This document shows, one piece after another, positions 27,931 through 35,997 of a DNA stretch of 64,000 bases (its first letter is position 1; every line of letters starts with the position of its first letter). The DNA lies in the NCBI RefSeq assembly GCF_030160075.1, contig NZ_BSNQ01000009.1:554295-618294 (forward strand), given 5' to 3'. A program made the translations under genes and the position numbers. The stretch is from Dyella lipolytica. Its GTDB lineage: Bacteria; Pseudomonadota; Gammaproteobacteria; Xanthomonadales; Rhodanobacteraceae. The notes under the pieces are model-generated. The model searched no databases. It worked only from the letters and a program-made list of their open reading frames with translations, and had not been told where the DNA came from.

Positions 27931-28893
27931 CTATGGATGGGCCGTCGGCATGGCGGCCATGCCGGTCGAATCGTTGCTGGATCGCATAGCGCCGGCATCC
28001 GATGCTTTCATGTTGCGCATGCATGACATGCTGTCTGGTTGAATACAGTTGGTCAGAATGTCCTCGTAAAGCCCCGCGTCCACGGTCGCGTAACGGTGTA
28101 CTGGCTCGTCCTGGCTCGGCTGTTGGAGCTTCACATAAGCATCGCGACTCAACGCGTTGCCACTGGTCTTCGCTTGCTGGACCCACTGCGCGAAGGCGTC
28201 CTCGCTTACGGCGTGGAAGGTGAAGTGCATCCCGGAAAAGCCTGCGCCGCTGTAATTGGCCGAAAACCCCTCAAAATCGCCGGGTTTGTTCATCACCGCC
28301 TGCAACTGCGTCTCCATGTTCGGCATGGCGTAGATCTGGCCGGCCAGCGCTGGAATGAAGAACGAGTTCATCACTGTCGAGGCAGTTATCTTGAACTGGA
28401 TGGGCCGATTCACTGGTGCGGCCAAGTCGTTCACGGTGGCAATGCCCTGTTCGGGGTAAATGAACAGCCATTTCCAGTCGAGCGCGACCACCTCCACCGT
28501 CAACGGCTTTACATCGGCGGGAACCGAGTGCCCGGCCGCTATACGGTCCAAGGGACGATAGGGATCCAGCTTATGCGTGCTGACCCAAGTCAGTGCGCCC
28601 AGCGCGATGATGATCAGCAACGGAGCCGACCAGATCAGCAGCTCGAGCATGGTGGAGTGATCCCAATCCGGGTCGTAGTCGGCCTCTTTGTTCGACGCAC
28701 GGAAGTGCCAGGCGAACAGCAAGGTCAACGCGATCACCGGCACGATGATCAACAGCATGAGCAACACGGAGTCGATGATCAGATTGCGCTGCTGCAGCGC
28801 CAAGTCGCCGGAAGGCGACATGAGTACCGTATGGCACCCGGCTAGCAGGGCAACGGGAATCAGGAGCAGTCCTCGGAGAGCCTTGATGGACAT
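27931..28893 (-). CDS. cyoA: Cytochrome bo3 ubiquinol oxidase subunit II
   Basis: The protein has 320 residues. A lipobox (VALLAGC) ends the signal sequence, two transmembrane helices follow (about 38-60 and 80-105), then a cupredoxin-like periplasmic domain ([21 protein letters not shown]). The CuA cysteines and histidines of cytochrome c oxidases are absent around [14 protein letters not shown], which marks a quinol oxidase. It is first in cyoABCD-surf1. The start is ATG at 28893; a TTG at 28911 is less likely, and neither has a strong ribosome binding site. Confidence 0.95.
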   Translation of the reverse strand: MSIKALRGLLLIPVALLAGCHTVLMSPSGDLALQQRNLIIDSVLLMLLIIVPVIALTLLFAWHFRASNKEADYDPDWDHSTMLELLIWSAPLLIIIALGALTWVSTHKLDPYRPLDRIAAGHSVPADVKPLTVEVVALDWKWLFIYPEQGIATVNDLAAPVNRPIQFKITASTVMNSFFIPALAGQIYAMPNMETQLQAVMNKPGDFEGFSANYSGAGFSGMHFTFHAVSEDAFAQWVQQAKTSGNALSRDAYVKLQQPSQDEPVHRYATVDAGLYEDILTNCIQPDSMSCMRNMKASDAGAMRSSNDSTGMAAMPTAHP

Positions 28894-29261
28894 AACCGGC
28901 GACTTAACCAAGAGGGAAAGGGTGTGCTGCTCTGAAAAGGTACGCCGATCGGCGGGTCACAAGCAAATGATGTGGATACTTTGTTCGATTCTGCCTAGTT
29001 TTGTACGATTCTGCCTATGCGCTGTGCCACCAAACGAAGCCCGTGGAGCGTGCAGACCGACCTACCGTATTGAAACGTCGTGACAAGCTGATGCTAAAAA
29101 GGCTACCGATCGCGCCTGGCTAAGTCACCACCCGTTTGGGGGTTAACGGCGAACGCAGTCGCCTCATACACTCCGCGAGAAATTGAACGCCTATCCCTAG
29201 CCTTGACGCTAAGACGGTGCCATGCTGTAGCTGCCGCACCTCCCTTTTCCGGGTAACGACG
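28894..29261. other. Divergent regulatory region between cyoA and the MFS transporter gene
   Basis: This 368-bp gene-free stretch holds the control region of the cyo operon (leftward) and of the MFS gene (rightward). It contains a 20-nt tandem repeat at 28980-29019. A TTGACG at 29203-29208 could be a weak -35 for the MFS gene, but the matching -10 (TGTAGC) is poor. Confidence 0.5.
28980..29019. repeat. Two tandem 20-nt direct repeats upstream of cyoA
   Basis: TTTGTTCGATTCTGCCTAGT (28980-28999) is followed at once by TTTGTACGATTCTGCCTATG (29000-29019); 17 of 20 positions agree, including 12 in a row. The copies start 87 nt upstream of the cyoA ATG and are two helical turns apart, so a regulator could bind both on one DNA face. 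I know no regulator with this site. Confidence 0.75.
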
Positions 29262-30593
29262 ATGTCAGGTACGTTTCAGGATCAGCGCGAACCCGCCGGC
29301 TTCACCGAGGAAGAACTCGGGCGCATCCACGCCCACGCGAAAGTGGCGCCGGGCGAGATTGCCATCGGCGTGGTGATTGGGCGAACTTCCGAATACTTCG
29401 ATTTCTTCGTGTTCGGCATCGCATGCGTATTGGTGTTTCCGTCGGTGTTCTTCCCGTTCGAAAACCGATTGGACGGCATGCTGCTGTCCTTCATGGTTTT
29501 CTCGCTCGCATTTATCGCGCGCCCGATCGGCACCACGCTGTTCATGTCGTTTCAGCGGCGCTGGAGCCGCGGCACCAAGCTGACGATCGCGCTTTTTTTG
29601 CTCGGCAGCGCGACGGCGGGCATGGCTTTCCTGCCCAGCTACACCACGATTGGCGGCTGGGCGATCGGTCTGTTGGCGTTCTTCCGTTTCCTGCAAGGCA
29701 TCGCATTGGGCGGTTCGTGGGACGGCCTGCCTTCCCTGCTCGCGCTCAACACGCCGCCGGAACGCCGTGGCTGGTACGCGATGCTAGGTCAGCTCAGCGC
29801 CCCCATCGGCTTCATGATCGCTAGCGCGCTGTTCCTTTTTCTGCACTCGCAGTTGTCCCACGACGACTTCATCGACTGGGGTTGGCGCTATCCGTTCTTC
29901 GTCGCGTTCACCATCAACGTGGTCGCTCTGTTCGCGCGCTTGCGACTCGTGGTGACCCAGGAATACACGCACGCGATGGAAGAACGCGAGCTGGATCCGA
30001 TCGGCATCATCGACATGCTGCGCAAGCAAGGCTACAACATTTTTGTCGGCGCATTCGCGGCGCTCGCGAGCTATGCGCTGTTCCACCTGGTCTCGATCTT
30101 CCCGCTCTCGTGGATCGTGCTGGGTTCGGTGCAGTCGGTGAATTCCGTGCTGGCCGTGCAGATCTTTGGCGCTATGGCGGGCATCCTCGGCATCATCGCA
30201 TCGGGCATCATCGCCGACCGCATCGGCCGACGGACGACGCTCGGCACAGCAGCCGTGCTCATCGGCATCTTTGCGCTGTTCGCGCCATGGCTGCTCGGTG
30301 GAGGCAAAGCCGCCCAGGACGCTTTCATCGTAGTGGGCTTCACCTTGCTCGGCCTGTCGTATGGCCAGGCGGCAGGTAGCGTCACATCGAATTTCGAAAT
30401 TCGACTGCGCTACACCGGCGCGGCACTCACTTCCGACTTCGCGTGGCTGATTGGCGCCGGGTTCGCACCGCTCGTCGCGCTGGGCCTATCTACACGCTTT
30501 GGCTTGGGCGCCGTGAGCGTGTATCTGCTTTCCGGTGTTGCATGCACGTTGATTGCGCTGCGGGTCAACCGCGCACTCGCAGCTCGCGAGTGA
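29262..30593 (+). CDS. MFS transporter, metabolite:H+ symporter type
   Basis: The protein has 443 residues and about 12 transmembrane segments. The first helix motif, GRTSEYFDFFVFGIACVLVF, resembles the GNALEWYDF element of the metabolite:H+ symporter family (ProP, KgtP, ShiA). An MFS loop motif follows (RPIGTTLFMSFQRRWSRGTKL) and the second half has IIADRIGRRTTLG. It probably imports a small organic acid, amino acid or osmolyte. ATG at 29262 is preferred to one at 29217. It converges with glmS, leaving 30 bp between stops. Confidence 0.85.
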   Translation: MSGTFQDQREPAGFTEEELGRIHAHAKVAPGEIAIGVVIGRTSEYFDFFVFGIACVLVFPSVFFPFENRLDGMLLSFMVFSLAFIARPIGTTLFMSFQRRWSRGTKLTIALFLLGSATAGMAFLPSYTTIGGWAIGLLAFFRFLQGIALGGSWDGLPSLLALNTPPERRGWYAMLGQLSAPIGFMIASALFLFLHSQLSHDDFIDWGWRYPFFVAFTINVVALFARLRLVVTQEYTHAMEERELDPIGIIDMLRKQGYNIFVGAFAALASYALFHLVSIFPLSWIVLGSVQSVNSVLAVQIFGAMAGILGIIASGIIADRIGRRTTLGTAAVLIGIFALFAPWLLGGGKAAQDAFIVVGFTLLGLSYGQAAGSVTSNFEIRLRYTGAALTSDFAWLIGAGFAPLVALGLSTRFGLGAVSVYLLSGVACTLIALRVNRALAARE

Positions 30594-30623
30594 CTGCACA
30601 GAAGCCGCGCGATCTCGGCCAAA

Positions 30624-32453
30624 TCACTCCACTGTCACGGATTTCGCCAAATTGCGCGGCTGATCGACGTCAGTGCCGCGCAACACAGCGACGTGATAAG
30701 CGAGCAGTTGCAGCGGCACCGTGAACACCGCAGGCGCAATGAAGTCGCCGCCGGCATCGATGCGCAGGATGCTGCCGCGCGTAGCACCGCCGTCGATATG
30801 CGCAGCCGAGTCGGCGAACACGATCAGTTCACCGCCGCGAGCACGCACTTCCTGCAAGTTGGATTTGAGTTTATCGAGCAACGGACCGTTGGGTGCTACG
30901 GCAACCACCGGCATATCTTCGTCCACCAAGGCTAGCGGCCCGTGCTTGAGTTCGCCGGCGGGATAAGCCTCGGCGTGGATGTATGAGATTTCCTTGAGCT
31001 TAAGCGAACCTTCCAGGGCGACCGGAAAGTGTGCACCTCGACCCAGGAACAGCGCGTGGTGGCGCGGAATGAAGCTGGCGGCGAGCTCGATGATCTGCGG
31101 CTCGAGCTTCAACGCTTCGTCGATGGCGCGTGGAAGGCGATGCAGTTGCGCGCACAAGTCGTTGTAGCGCGCGCTATCGAGCCCTTGTTGCTTGGCCAGA
31201 TGCAGCGTCAGCAAGGCCAGTGCGGCGAGCTGAGTGGTGAAGGCCTTGGTAGAGGCGACGCCGATTTCGGGGCCGGCGCGCGTCATCAATTTCAGATCGG
31301 CTTCGCGCACGGCGGACGATTCGGGCACGTTGCAGATGGCGAGTGTGCCCAGATAGCCGCGACGACGCGATTCGCGCATGGCGGCCAACGTGTCGGCCGT
31401 TTCGCCGGATTGCGAGATGGCGATGAACAGTGTGCCTTCCGGCACCACGGCTTCGCGATAACGATATTCGCTGGCGACTTCCACGCTGACCGGCAGGCGT
31501 GCGTATTCTTCGATCCAGTATTTGGCGACCATGCCGGCGTGATAGCTGGTGCCGCAGGCGATGATGTGCACGCCTTTTACTTTCGCCAACAGTTCGTCGC
31601 CGCCGATACCGAAGACGTTGGGCAGCACGCCGCCGGCGCCGATGCGCGCTTCGAGCGTGTTGGCGACAGCGCGCGGCTGCTCGAAGATTTCCTTCTGCAT
31701 GTAGTGGCGGTATTCGCCACGCTCGACGGCGTCGGCGGAAAGCTCGCTTTCATGCGTGGCACGTTCGACGGGCTTGCCGTCGAGCGTGTAGATACGTGCG
31801 CCTTCGCGGCTAATCTCGACGACGTCGTCTTCCTCGAGATAGATGATCTTGTTGGTGACCTGGACCAGTGCCTGCGCATCCGAACCAAGAAAGTTTTCGC
31901 CGATGCCCACGCCGATCAGCAGCGGTGCGCCGCGGCGTGCGCCGACCACGCGACCGGGTTCGTCGCGGCTGATCACGGCGATGGCATAAGCGCCCTCGAG
32001 TTCGCGCACGGTGGCGAGTACGGCCTCGCGCAGACTCATGCCCTTGGAGATATTCACATCGACCAGGGCGGCCATCACTTCAGTATCGGTTTCAGACGTG
32101 AAGACGTAGCCCTTCGCCTGCAGCTCCGTGCGCAACGATACGTAGTTTTCAATGATGCCGTTATGCACCAGGGTCACACGGCCGACCATATGCGGGTGCG
32201 CGTTTGCTTCGTTGGGTACGCCGTGCGTGGCCCAGCGGGTGTGTGCGATGCCGGTGCCGCCCGGAAAGGGATCGGCGAGATACAGGGCTTCCATCTCGCG
32301 CACTTTGCCCTTGGCGCGCACACGGTGGACCTGCCCTGCCTCCAGCACGGCGAGACCTGCCGAATCGTAACCGCGGTATTCGAGCGCCTTGAGACCGGCG
32401 ATCAAGAGTGGTGCCACATCACGTTGGGCGGCGGCAGCGACGATTCCACACAT
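30624..32453 (-). CDS. glmS: Glutamine-fructose-6-phosphate aminotransferase (isomerizing)
   Basis: The protein has 609 residues. The catalytic Cys2 starts the N-terminal glutaminase domain (MCGIVAAAAQRDV; THNG-like LVHNGIIENY). Two SIS domains follow, with IACGTSYHAGMVAKYWIE and ISQSGETADTLAAM, and the C-terminus DQPRNLAKSVTVE is family-typical. It makes glucosamine-6-phosphate for peptidoglycan and LPS. TAGGAG lies 9 nt before the ATG. No glmS riboswitch is apparent in the 97-bp upstream gap, as expected for gammaproteobacteria. Confidence 0.97.
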   Translation of the reverse strand: MCGIVAAAAQRDVAPLLIAGLKALEYRGYDSAGLAVLEAGQVHRVRAKGKVREMEALYLADPFPGGTGIAHTRWATHGVPNEANAHPHMVGRVTLVHNGIIENYVSLRTELQAKGYVFTSETDTEVMAALVDVNISKGMSLREAVLATVRELEGAYAIAVISRDEPGRVVGARRGAPLLIGVGIGENFLGSDAQALVQVTNKIIYLEEDDVVEISREGARIYTLDGKPVERATHESELSADAVERGEYRHYMQKEIFEQPRAVANTLEARIGAGGVLPNVFGIGGDELLAKVKGVHIIACGTSYHAGMVAKYWIEEYARLPVSVEVASEYRYREAVVPEGTLFIAISQSGETADTLAAMRESRRRGYLGTLAICNVPESSAVREADLKLMTRAGPEIGVASTKAFTTQLAALALLTLHLAKQQGLDSARYNDLCAQLHRLPRAIDEALKLEPQIIELAASFIPRHHALFLGRGAHFPVALEGSLKLKEISYIHAEAYPAGELKHGPLALVDEDMPVVAVAPNGPLLDKLKSNLQEVRARGGELIVFADSAAHIDGGATRGSILRIDAGGDFIAPAVFTVPLQLLAYHVAVLRGTDVDQPRNLAKSVTVE

Positions 32454-32550
32454 GGCGGCGACTCCTAAGACGGGTAATGCGAGGCCGTGGCCCCAATGTA
32501 GCCGGCGACTTTGCCGGCATCCCGTTTCGACAAGCTTTCGGTCTGGAAAT

Positions 32551-33921
32551 TCAGTGCACTCGGCGACGCAGATAGTTCAATAGATCGATGCGCGTAATCA
32601 GGCCCAGGAACTGATCGCCATCGATCACGATGGCAACGTGGCCGCGTTCGAATACCGGTAGCAAGGACTGGATCGGCGAGCGCACGTCCAGCATCTGCAG
32701 GTCGCTGATCATGGCAGTGGCGACGGAGTCGCGGAAACGCGCTTCGTCCACGTGCACGTGCATCAGCACATCCGATTCGTCGAGGATACCGACGATGCGG
32801 GCACCGTCCATCACCGGCAGCTGCGACACATCGTAGAGTTTCATGCGCGTGTAGGCAGTCATCAGCAATTCGTTTGGGCCGACCACCACGGTGTCGCGCT
32901 GCGCGAACGGACGCATCAGCAGATCGCGCAGGTCGCCATGCTTTTCGCGCTCGATGAAGCCGTTGTCGAGCATCCAGTAGTCGTTGTACATCTTCGACAA
33001 GTATTTGTTGCCGGTGTCGCAAACGAGTGTGACCACACGCTTCGGCTCGGTCTGCTCGCGGCAGTATTTCAGTGCGGCGGCGAGCAAGGTGCCGGTGGAG
33101 GATCCGCCCAGCACGCCTTCCTTAGCCAACAGTTCGCGCGCAGCGAGGAAGCTTTCCTTGTCGGAAATCGCGTAAGCCTTTTTCACGCGCGTGAAGTCGC
33201 TGATGCTCGGCAGAAAATCTTCGCCGATGCCTTCCACCATCCAGCTGCCCGACTTGGTCGAGAGCACACCTTCATTGATGTATTGCGCGAGGATGGAGCC
33301 CACCGGATCGGCCAGTACGAACGCGGTGTGCGGCGACGCTTCGGCGAAGTATTTCGACAGGCCGCTGAGCGTGCCGGATGAACCGCAGCCGACCACGATC
33401 GCATCGACCTTGCCATCCATCTGCCGCAGAATTTCCGGGCCGGTGGTCTGGATGTGCGCCAGCGGGTTGTCGGGATTGCCGAACTGGTTAATGAAATACG
33501 CACCGGGCGTTTCGCGTGCGATGCGCTCGGCCATGTCCTGGTAATACTCCGGATGGCCCTTGGCGACATCCGAACGCGTTAGCACCACTTCGGCGCCCAT
33601 CGCCTTGAGATTGAAGATCTTCTCGCGGCTCATCTTGTCCGGCACGACGAGGATCAAGCGATAGCCTTTCTGCTGCGCCACCAGCGCCAGCCCCAGGCCG
33701 GTGTTGCCGGCGGTGCCTTCCACCAGGGTCGCGCCGGGCTTGATCTTGCCGGCTTTTTCGGCGCCTTCGATCATCGACAGGCCGATGCGGTCTTTGATCG
33801 ATCCACCCGGATTCGCGCTTTCCAGTTTCAGGAACAGCTCGCAACGCCCCGTGTCCAGCCGCTGGGCGCGCACCAAGGGGGTGTTTCCGATCAGCTCGAG
33901 GACGCTTGCGTTGACCGACAT
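32551..33921 (-). CDS. cbs: Cystathionine beta-synthase with C-terminal CBS domains
   Basis: The protein has 456 residues. The N-terminal ~320 residues are a fold-type II PLP enzyme: IGNTPLVRAQRL, the PLP lysine in NPGGSIKDR, the substrate loop EGTAGNTG and the phosphate loop GCGSSGTLSG. Two CBS domains follow (about 335-456; DVSQLPVMDGARIVGILDESDVL and FLGLITRIDLLNYL). This layout matches cystathionine beta-synthase, which joins homocysteine and serine; a cysteine synthase with CBS domains is possible. It lies upstream of glmS on the same strand, with a 97-bp gap. A Fur-box-like sequence and a short pentamer repeat lie in its leader. Confidence 0.88.
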   Translation of the reverse strand: MSVNASVLELIGNTPLVRAQRLDTGRCELFLKLESANPGGSIKDRIGLSMIEGAEKAGKIKPGATLVEGTAGNTGLGLALVAQQKGYRLILVVPDKMSREKIFNLKAMGAEVVLTRSDVAKGHPEYYQDMAERIARETPGAYFINQFGNPDNPLAHIQTTGPEILRQMDGKVDAIVVGCGSSGTLSGLSKYFAEASPHTAFVLADPVGSILAQYINEGVLSTKSGSWMVEGIGEDFLPSISDFTRVKKAYAISDKESFLAARELLAKEGVLGGSSTGTLLAAALKYCREQTEPKRVVTLVCDTGNKYLSKMYNDYWMLDNGFIEREKHGDLRDLLMRPFAQRDTVVVGPNELLMTAYTRMKLYDVSQLPVMDGARIVGILDESDVLMHVHVDEARFRDSVATAMISDLQMLDVRSPIQSLLPVFERGHVAIVIDGDQFLGLITRIDLLNYLRRRVH

Positions 33922-33938
33922 GAAAACTCCGTGCGCGC

Positions 33939-33953
33939 GGTGTGGTGTGGTGT
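33939..33953. repeat. Triple GGTGT pentamer repeat in the cbs leader
   Basis: Three consecutive GGTGT units lie 17-32 nt upstream of the cbs ATG. Such a microsatellite could vary by slippage and alter the leader spacing, but with three units variation would be rare. Confidence 0.6.
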
Positions 33954-33958
33954 GCGAT

Positions 33959-33977
33959 ATGAATGGTAATCATAACG
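33959..33977 (-). promoter_or_regulatory. Fur-box-like sequence upstream of cbs
   Basis: ATGAATGGTAATCATAACG matches the 19-bp Fur consensus GATAATGATAATCATTATC at about 13 positions, with a good central and right half. It lies 38-56 nt upstream of the cbs start. A Zur-type site is possible. Moderate match only. Confidence 0.3.
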
Positions 33978-34031
33978 GGGAACTGCGCGAGTTATGCATG
34001 CCGATGCTTTTGTTCCCTGCCCCCCTCGTTC

Positions 34032-34073
34032 CAAAAACAGAACGGCCCCGGCAGCGTTCCGCTCCGAGGCCGT
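34032..34073 (-). terminator. Intrinsic terminator of the DUF465 gene
   Basis: Read on the minus strand, ACGGCCTCGG pairs with CCGGGGCCGT (one T-G wobble) around an inner AGCG/CGCT stem, followed by TTCTGTTTTT. It begins 22 nt after the stop of the DUF465 gene and ends its transcript before cbs. Confidence 0.75.
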
Positions 34074-34095
34074 ATGTCACGTGAAAACGCGCAGA

Positions 34096-34326
34096 TCAGT
34101 TGACGTGGTGCTGTTGTCGGCTATCCCACATTCGCTGCAATCGTTCCTTGGCGTATAACTTTTCCTTCTTCATCCCTGCCAAGGTCACATCATCGATGGG
34201 AAGCACGCCGATTTCGGCGTCGTGCACCTTGCTGTCGAGTTCCCTGTGATGCTGGTAAAGCCGACGAAACTCCGCATCGGCCTTCATCAAGGCTTCGACA
34301 TCGTCATGCTGCTGGTTTTCAAACAT
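34096..34326 (-). CDS. DUF465 (YdcH-like) small protein
   Basis: The protein has 76 residues and is charged and all-helical, with the DUF465 pattern: FRRLYQHHRELDSKVHDAE, a central turn near the residues VLPIDD, then MKKEKLYAKERLQRMW. It probably forms a helical hairpin or coiled coil in the cytoplasm; function is unknown. The ATG at 34326 is chosen because homologous-looking sequence starts there. It is monocistronic, with its own terminator. Confidence 0.85.
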   Translation of the reverse strand: MFENQQHDDVEALMKADAEFRRLYQHHRELDSKVHDAEIGVLPIDDVTLAGMKKEKLYAKERLQRMWDSRQQHHVN

Positions 34327-34475
34327 GATCCAACCTCCTCGCGGTAAGACGGCGGGCACCCAACGACTGCGCCCGCGAACAGATTTGAATCACGCGCATA
34401 ACCAAGACCCAGGCCCTTGATGCAGGACACGGGTGAAGTGACGTTGAAGGGTAGGCGCATGATTCGGGTCAGTAA

Positions 34476-34500
34476 GCCGCGGAAGCTGGAGGTCCGCGGC
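34476..34500. other. GC-rich hairpin in a gene-free gap
   Basis: GCCGCGGA and TCCGCGGC form a perfect 8-bp stem around a 9-nt loop. It lies in the 292-bp gap between the DUF465 gene and the coiled-coil pair, where I see no ORF with coding character. It may be a transcript end or part of a small RNA. Confidence 0.4.
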
Positions 34501-34581
34501 AATTCGACCCTACTCCCCGTTCGGAAGAGGCGCAAGAACCCCTCCGAAAGGCGCATGGCAGCGTGGTTTGTAGTCGAAAGC

Positions 34582-34616
34582 CGATAAACCGGCGCGATAT
34601 TTTCGCGCCGGTATCG
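34582..34616 (-). terminator. Terminator hairpin after the coiled-coil gene pair
   Basis: ACCGGCGCGA (34588-34597) pairs perfectly with TCGCGCCGGT (34603-34612), and flanking CGATA/TATCG can extend the stem. It lies directly downstream of the stop at 34619 on the minus strand. The T tract is short. Confidence 0.6.
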
Positions 34617-34618
34617 GG

Positions 34619-35236
34619 TCAGTTACCGCCGCTGGGCGCGGTGCTGTCTTGCATCTGCGAGCGCAATGCCTTGGCTGCTTTGGCAGCCAGTTCGGCCTGG
34701 CGCTTGGCGGCCTGGGCGACCTTGCTTTGCGCTGCGGCGAGCCGGCGGGCCTGGTCGGCCTCGGCACGAGCCTGCGCGGCTTGATCGGCGGCTTCCTGGC
34801 CTTGCGCCTGCAGGCGTGCGGTTTCCTGCTGTGACAGCTGGTATTGCATGCGCTGGACATCCAGCTGCTGCTGCGCCGCCGTAGCGTCGATGCGGCTGCG
34901 GTCGAGCTGCAGTTGCGCGTTTTCCTGATCGAGCTGGTTGAGCTGGCGCTGCGCGACCTGCAATTGCGCTTCTGCTCGCGCCTGATCGACGCGGCGCTCT
35001 GCGATGTAAAGCGCGTGCGGCCGCTCGCGCGAACTGGCCTGGGTCAGTTGGCTGATCGCGTCGCGCGCCAGCGCCTGATCCGCCTGAGCGTAGATCCCCA
35101 GGTTGGGATCGCTGGCCAGCTGGTTAAGGCTATTGTTGAGACGATCGACGTCCAGATCGTCCTTGCGCGCCTGGGCGGCGGTGCTGGCGAGCAAGGCCAG
35201 CAACGAAACGGCAATGATCGATGCGAAGCGCTTCAT
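34619..35236 (-). CDS. Periplasmic alanine/glutamine-rich coiled-coil protein (DUF4398-associated)
   Basis: The protein has 205 residues. A signal peptide (SLLALLASTAAQA, cut before RKDD) is followed by a helical domain (about 25-75) and a long coiled coil rich in Q, A, R and L (about 80-195), ending in a short disordered tail. Its ATG overlaps the stop of the upstream lipoprotein gene by 4 nt, so the two products are probably made together and may bind each other in the periplasm. Resemblance to TolA- or OmpA-linked helical proteins is only general. Function unknown. Confidence 0.75.
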   Translation of the reverse strand: MKRFASIIAVSLLALLASTAAQARKDDLDVDRLNNSLNQLASDPNLGIYAQADQALARDAISQLTQASSRERPHALYIAERRVDQARAEAQLQVAQRQLNQLDQENAQLQLDRSRIDATAAQQQLDVQRMQYQLSQQETARLQAQGQEAADQAAQARAEADQARRLAAAQSKVAQAAKRQAELAAKAAKALRSQMQDSTAPSGGN

Positions 35237-35913
35237 AGCTGGCCTCCCTGGTTCTGCTGGCCAGTATTATCAGGCAGAGTCTGGAAACCTTGCCCTTGCT
35301 GCTGTGGTTGTTGCGACTGAGGATTGCCGAGCACCGAGGACGACGGCGCGGGCATATCCTGCTGCATGGGCGCCTGGGTTGGCAGCGCGGGGCTTGATGC
35401 AGGCGCAGGCGCGGTCGAGGAGGAGGCAGGATTGCCATTATCGCCGGCCGGCTGCGCCGCCGCCTGCTGGGCGGCTAGCTGGGCTTTCTGTTGCTGATAG
35501 TGCTGATCGTTCTCGGACTGCGCTTCGGCGTTTTGTGCGCGCAACTGACTGTTTGCGTCCGTTTTGGACTTAATTTGGGCACGTGCCGCGCCCAGCATGG
35601 CCTTGGTGCGTGCCAGCGTGGCATCCGCGCGCGATTCGTCGGCCAGATCGGCGGCGAGGGCGTATTTGCGGTCGGCCACGGCCACCTGGGCCTGCTGGAA
35701 TTTATCCTGCGCGAAGCCGAAATCGACCGGGTCGTAGTCCGCCGCACCCGCGTCGCGGGCGGATTGCAGCTGGGCCTGGGCCTGGTTCATTGCGCTATCC
35801 GGCGGGGGTACGCTGGCACAGCCGCCAAGCAGCGACATGGTCAACAGTAACGCCGGAACCACCGCACAAATGCGCCCGCGGCGCGTCTGCAGCGGGGAAA
35901 ATGTGTGCACCAT
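35233..35913 (-). CDS. DUF4398-type lipoprotein
   Basis: The protein has 226 residues. The lipobox LLGGC (about residue 32) makes it a lipoprotein. A DUF4398-like helical domain follows: ARDAGAADYDPVDFGFAQDKFQQAQ and a segment rich in alanine and aspartate (ALAADLADESRADATLARTK). The C-terminal 80 residues are disordered and rich in P, Q, S and A. The ATG at 35913 has AGAGGAA upstream. It is divergent from pilU and coupled to the coiled-coil gene downstream. No enzyme motif is visible; an envelope structural role is likely. Confidence 0.75.
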   Translation of the reverse strand: MVHTFSPLQTRRGRICAVVPALLLTMSLLGGCASVPPPDSAMNQAQAQLQSARDAGAADYDPVDFGFAQDKFQQAQVAVADRKYALAADLADESRADATLARTKAMLGAARAQIKSKTDANSQLRAQNAEAQSENDQHYQQQKAQLAAQQAAAQPAGDNGNPASSSTAPAPASSPALPTQAPMQQDMPAPSSSVLGNPQSQQPQQQGQGFQTLPDNTGQQNQGGQL

Positions 35914-35942
35914 CACTCATTCCTCTCGGAGGATCACGGCGT

Positions 35943-35982
35943 ATTGTGAGCGGGCACAATCCTTGAATGCAATGCGTAAAAT
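35943..35982 (+). promoter_or_regulatory. Putative pilU promoter: sigma-54-like element and inverted repeat
   Basis: GGGCAC-N5-TTGAA (35952-35967) resembles the sigma-54 consensus TGGCAC-N5-TTGCA, though the invariant GC of the -12 element is GA here. It overlaps a perfect inverted repeat, ATTGTG-N6-CACAAT (35943-35960). A sigma-70 -10-like TAAAAT lies at 35977-35982 without a good -35. Confidence 0.35.
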
Positions 35983-35997
35983 TTTAGGATCTTTAAA

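Noticed and set aside
31029-32468. 479-codon plus-strand ORF opposite glmS
   Set aside because: It is fully antisense to a conserved enzyme gene and shows no domain or ribosome binding site.
32465-33022. 185-codon ORF over the 3' end of cbs
   Set aside because: It overlaps the CBS-domain coding region in another frame, and its composition is that of a shadow frame.
33939-33953. GGTGT repeat as a phase-variation switch of cbs
   Set aside because: Only three units are present and they lie in the leader, so frequent slippage is unlikely.
35945-35958. CRP/Clp site upstream of pilU
   Set aside because: TGTG and CACA are separated by 6 nt, whereas CRP and Clp need 8 nt between these elements.
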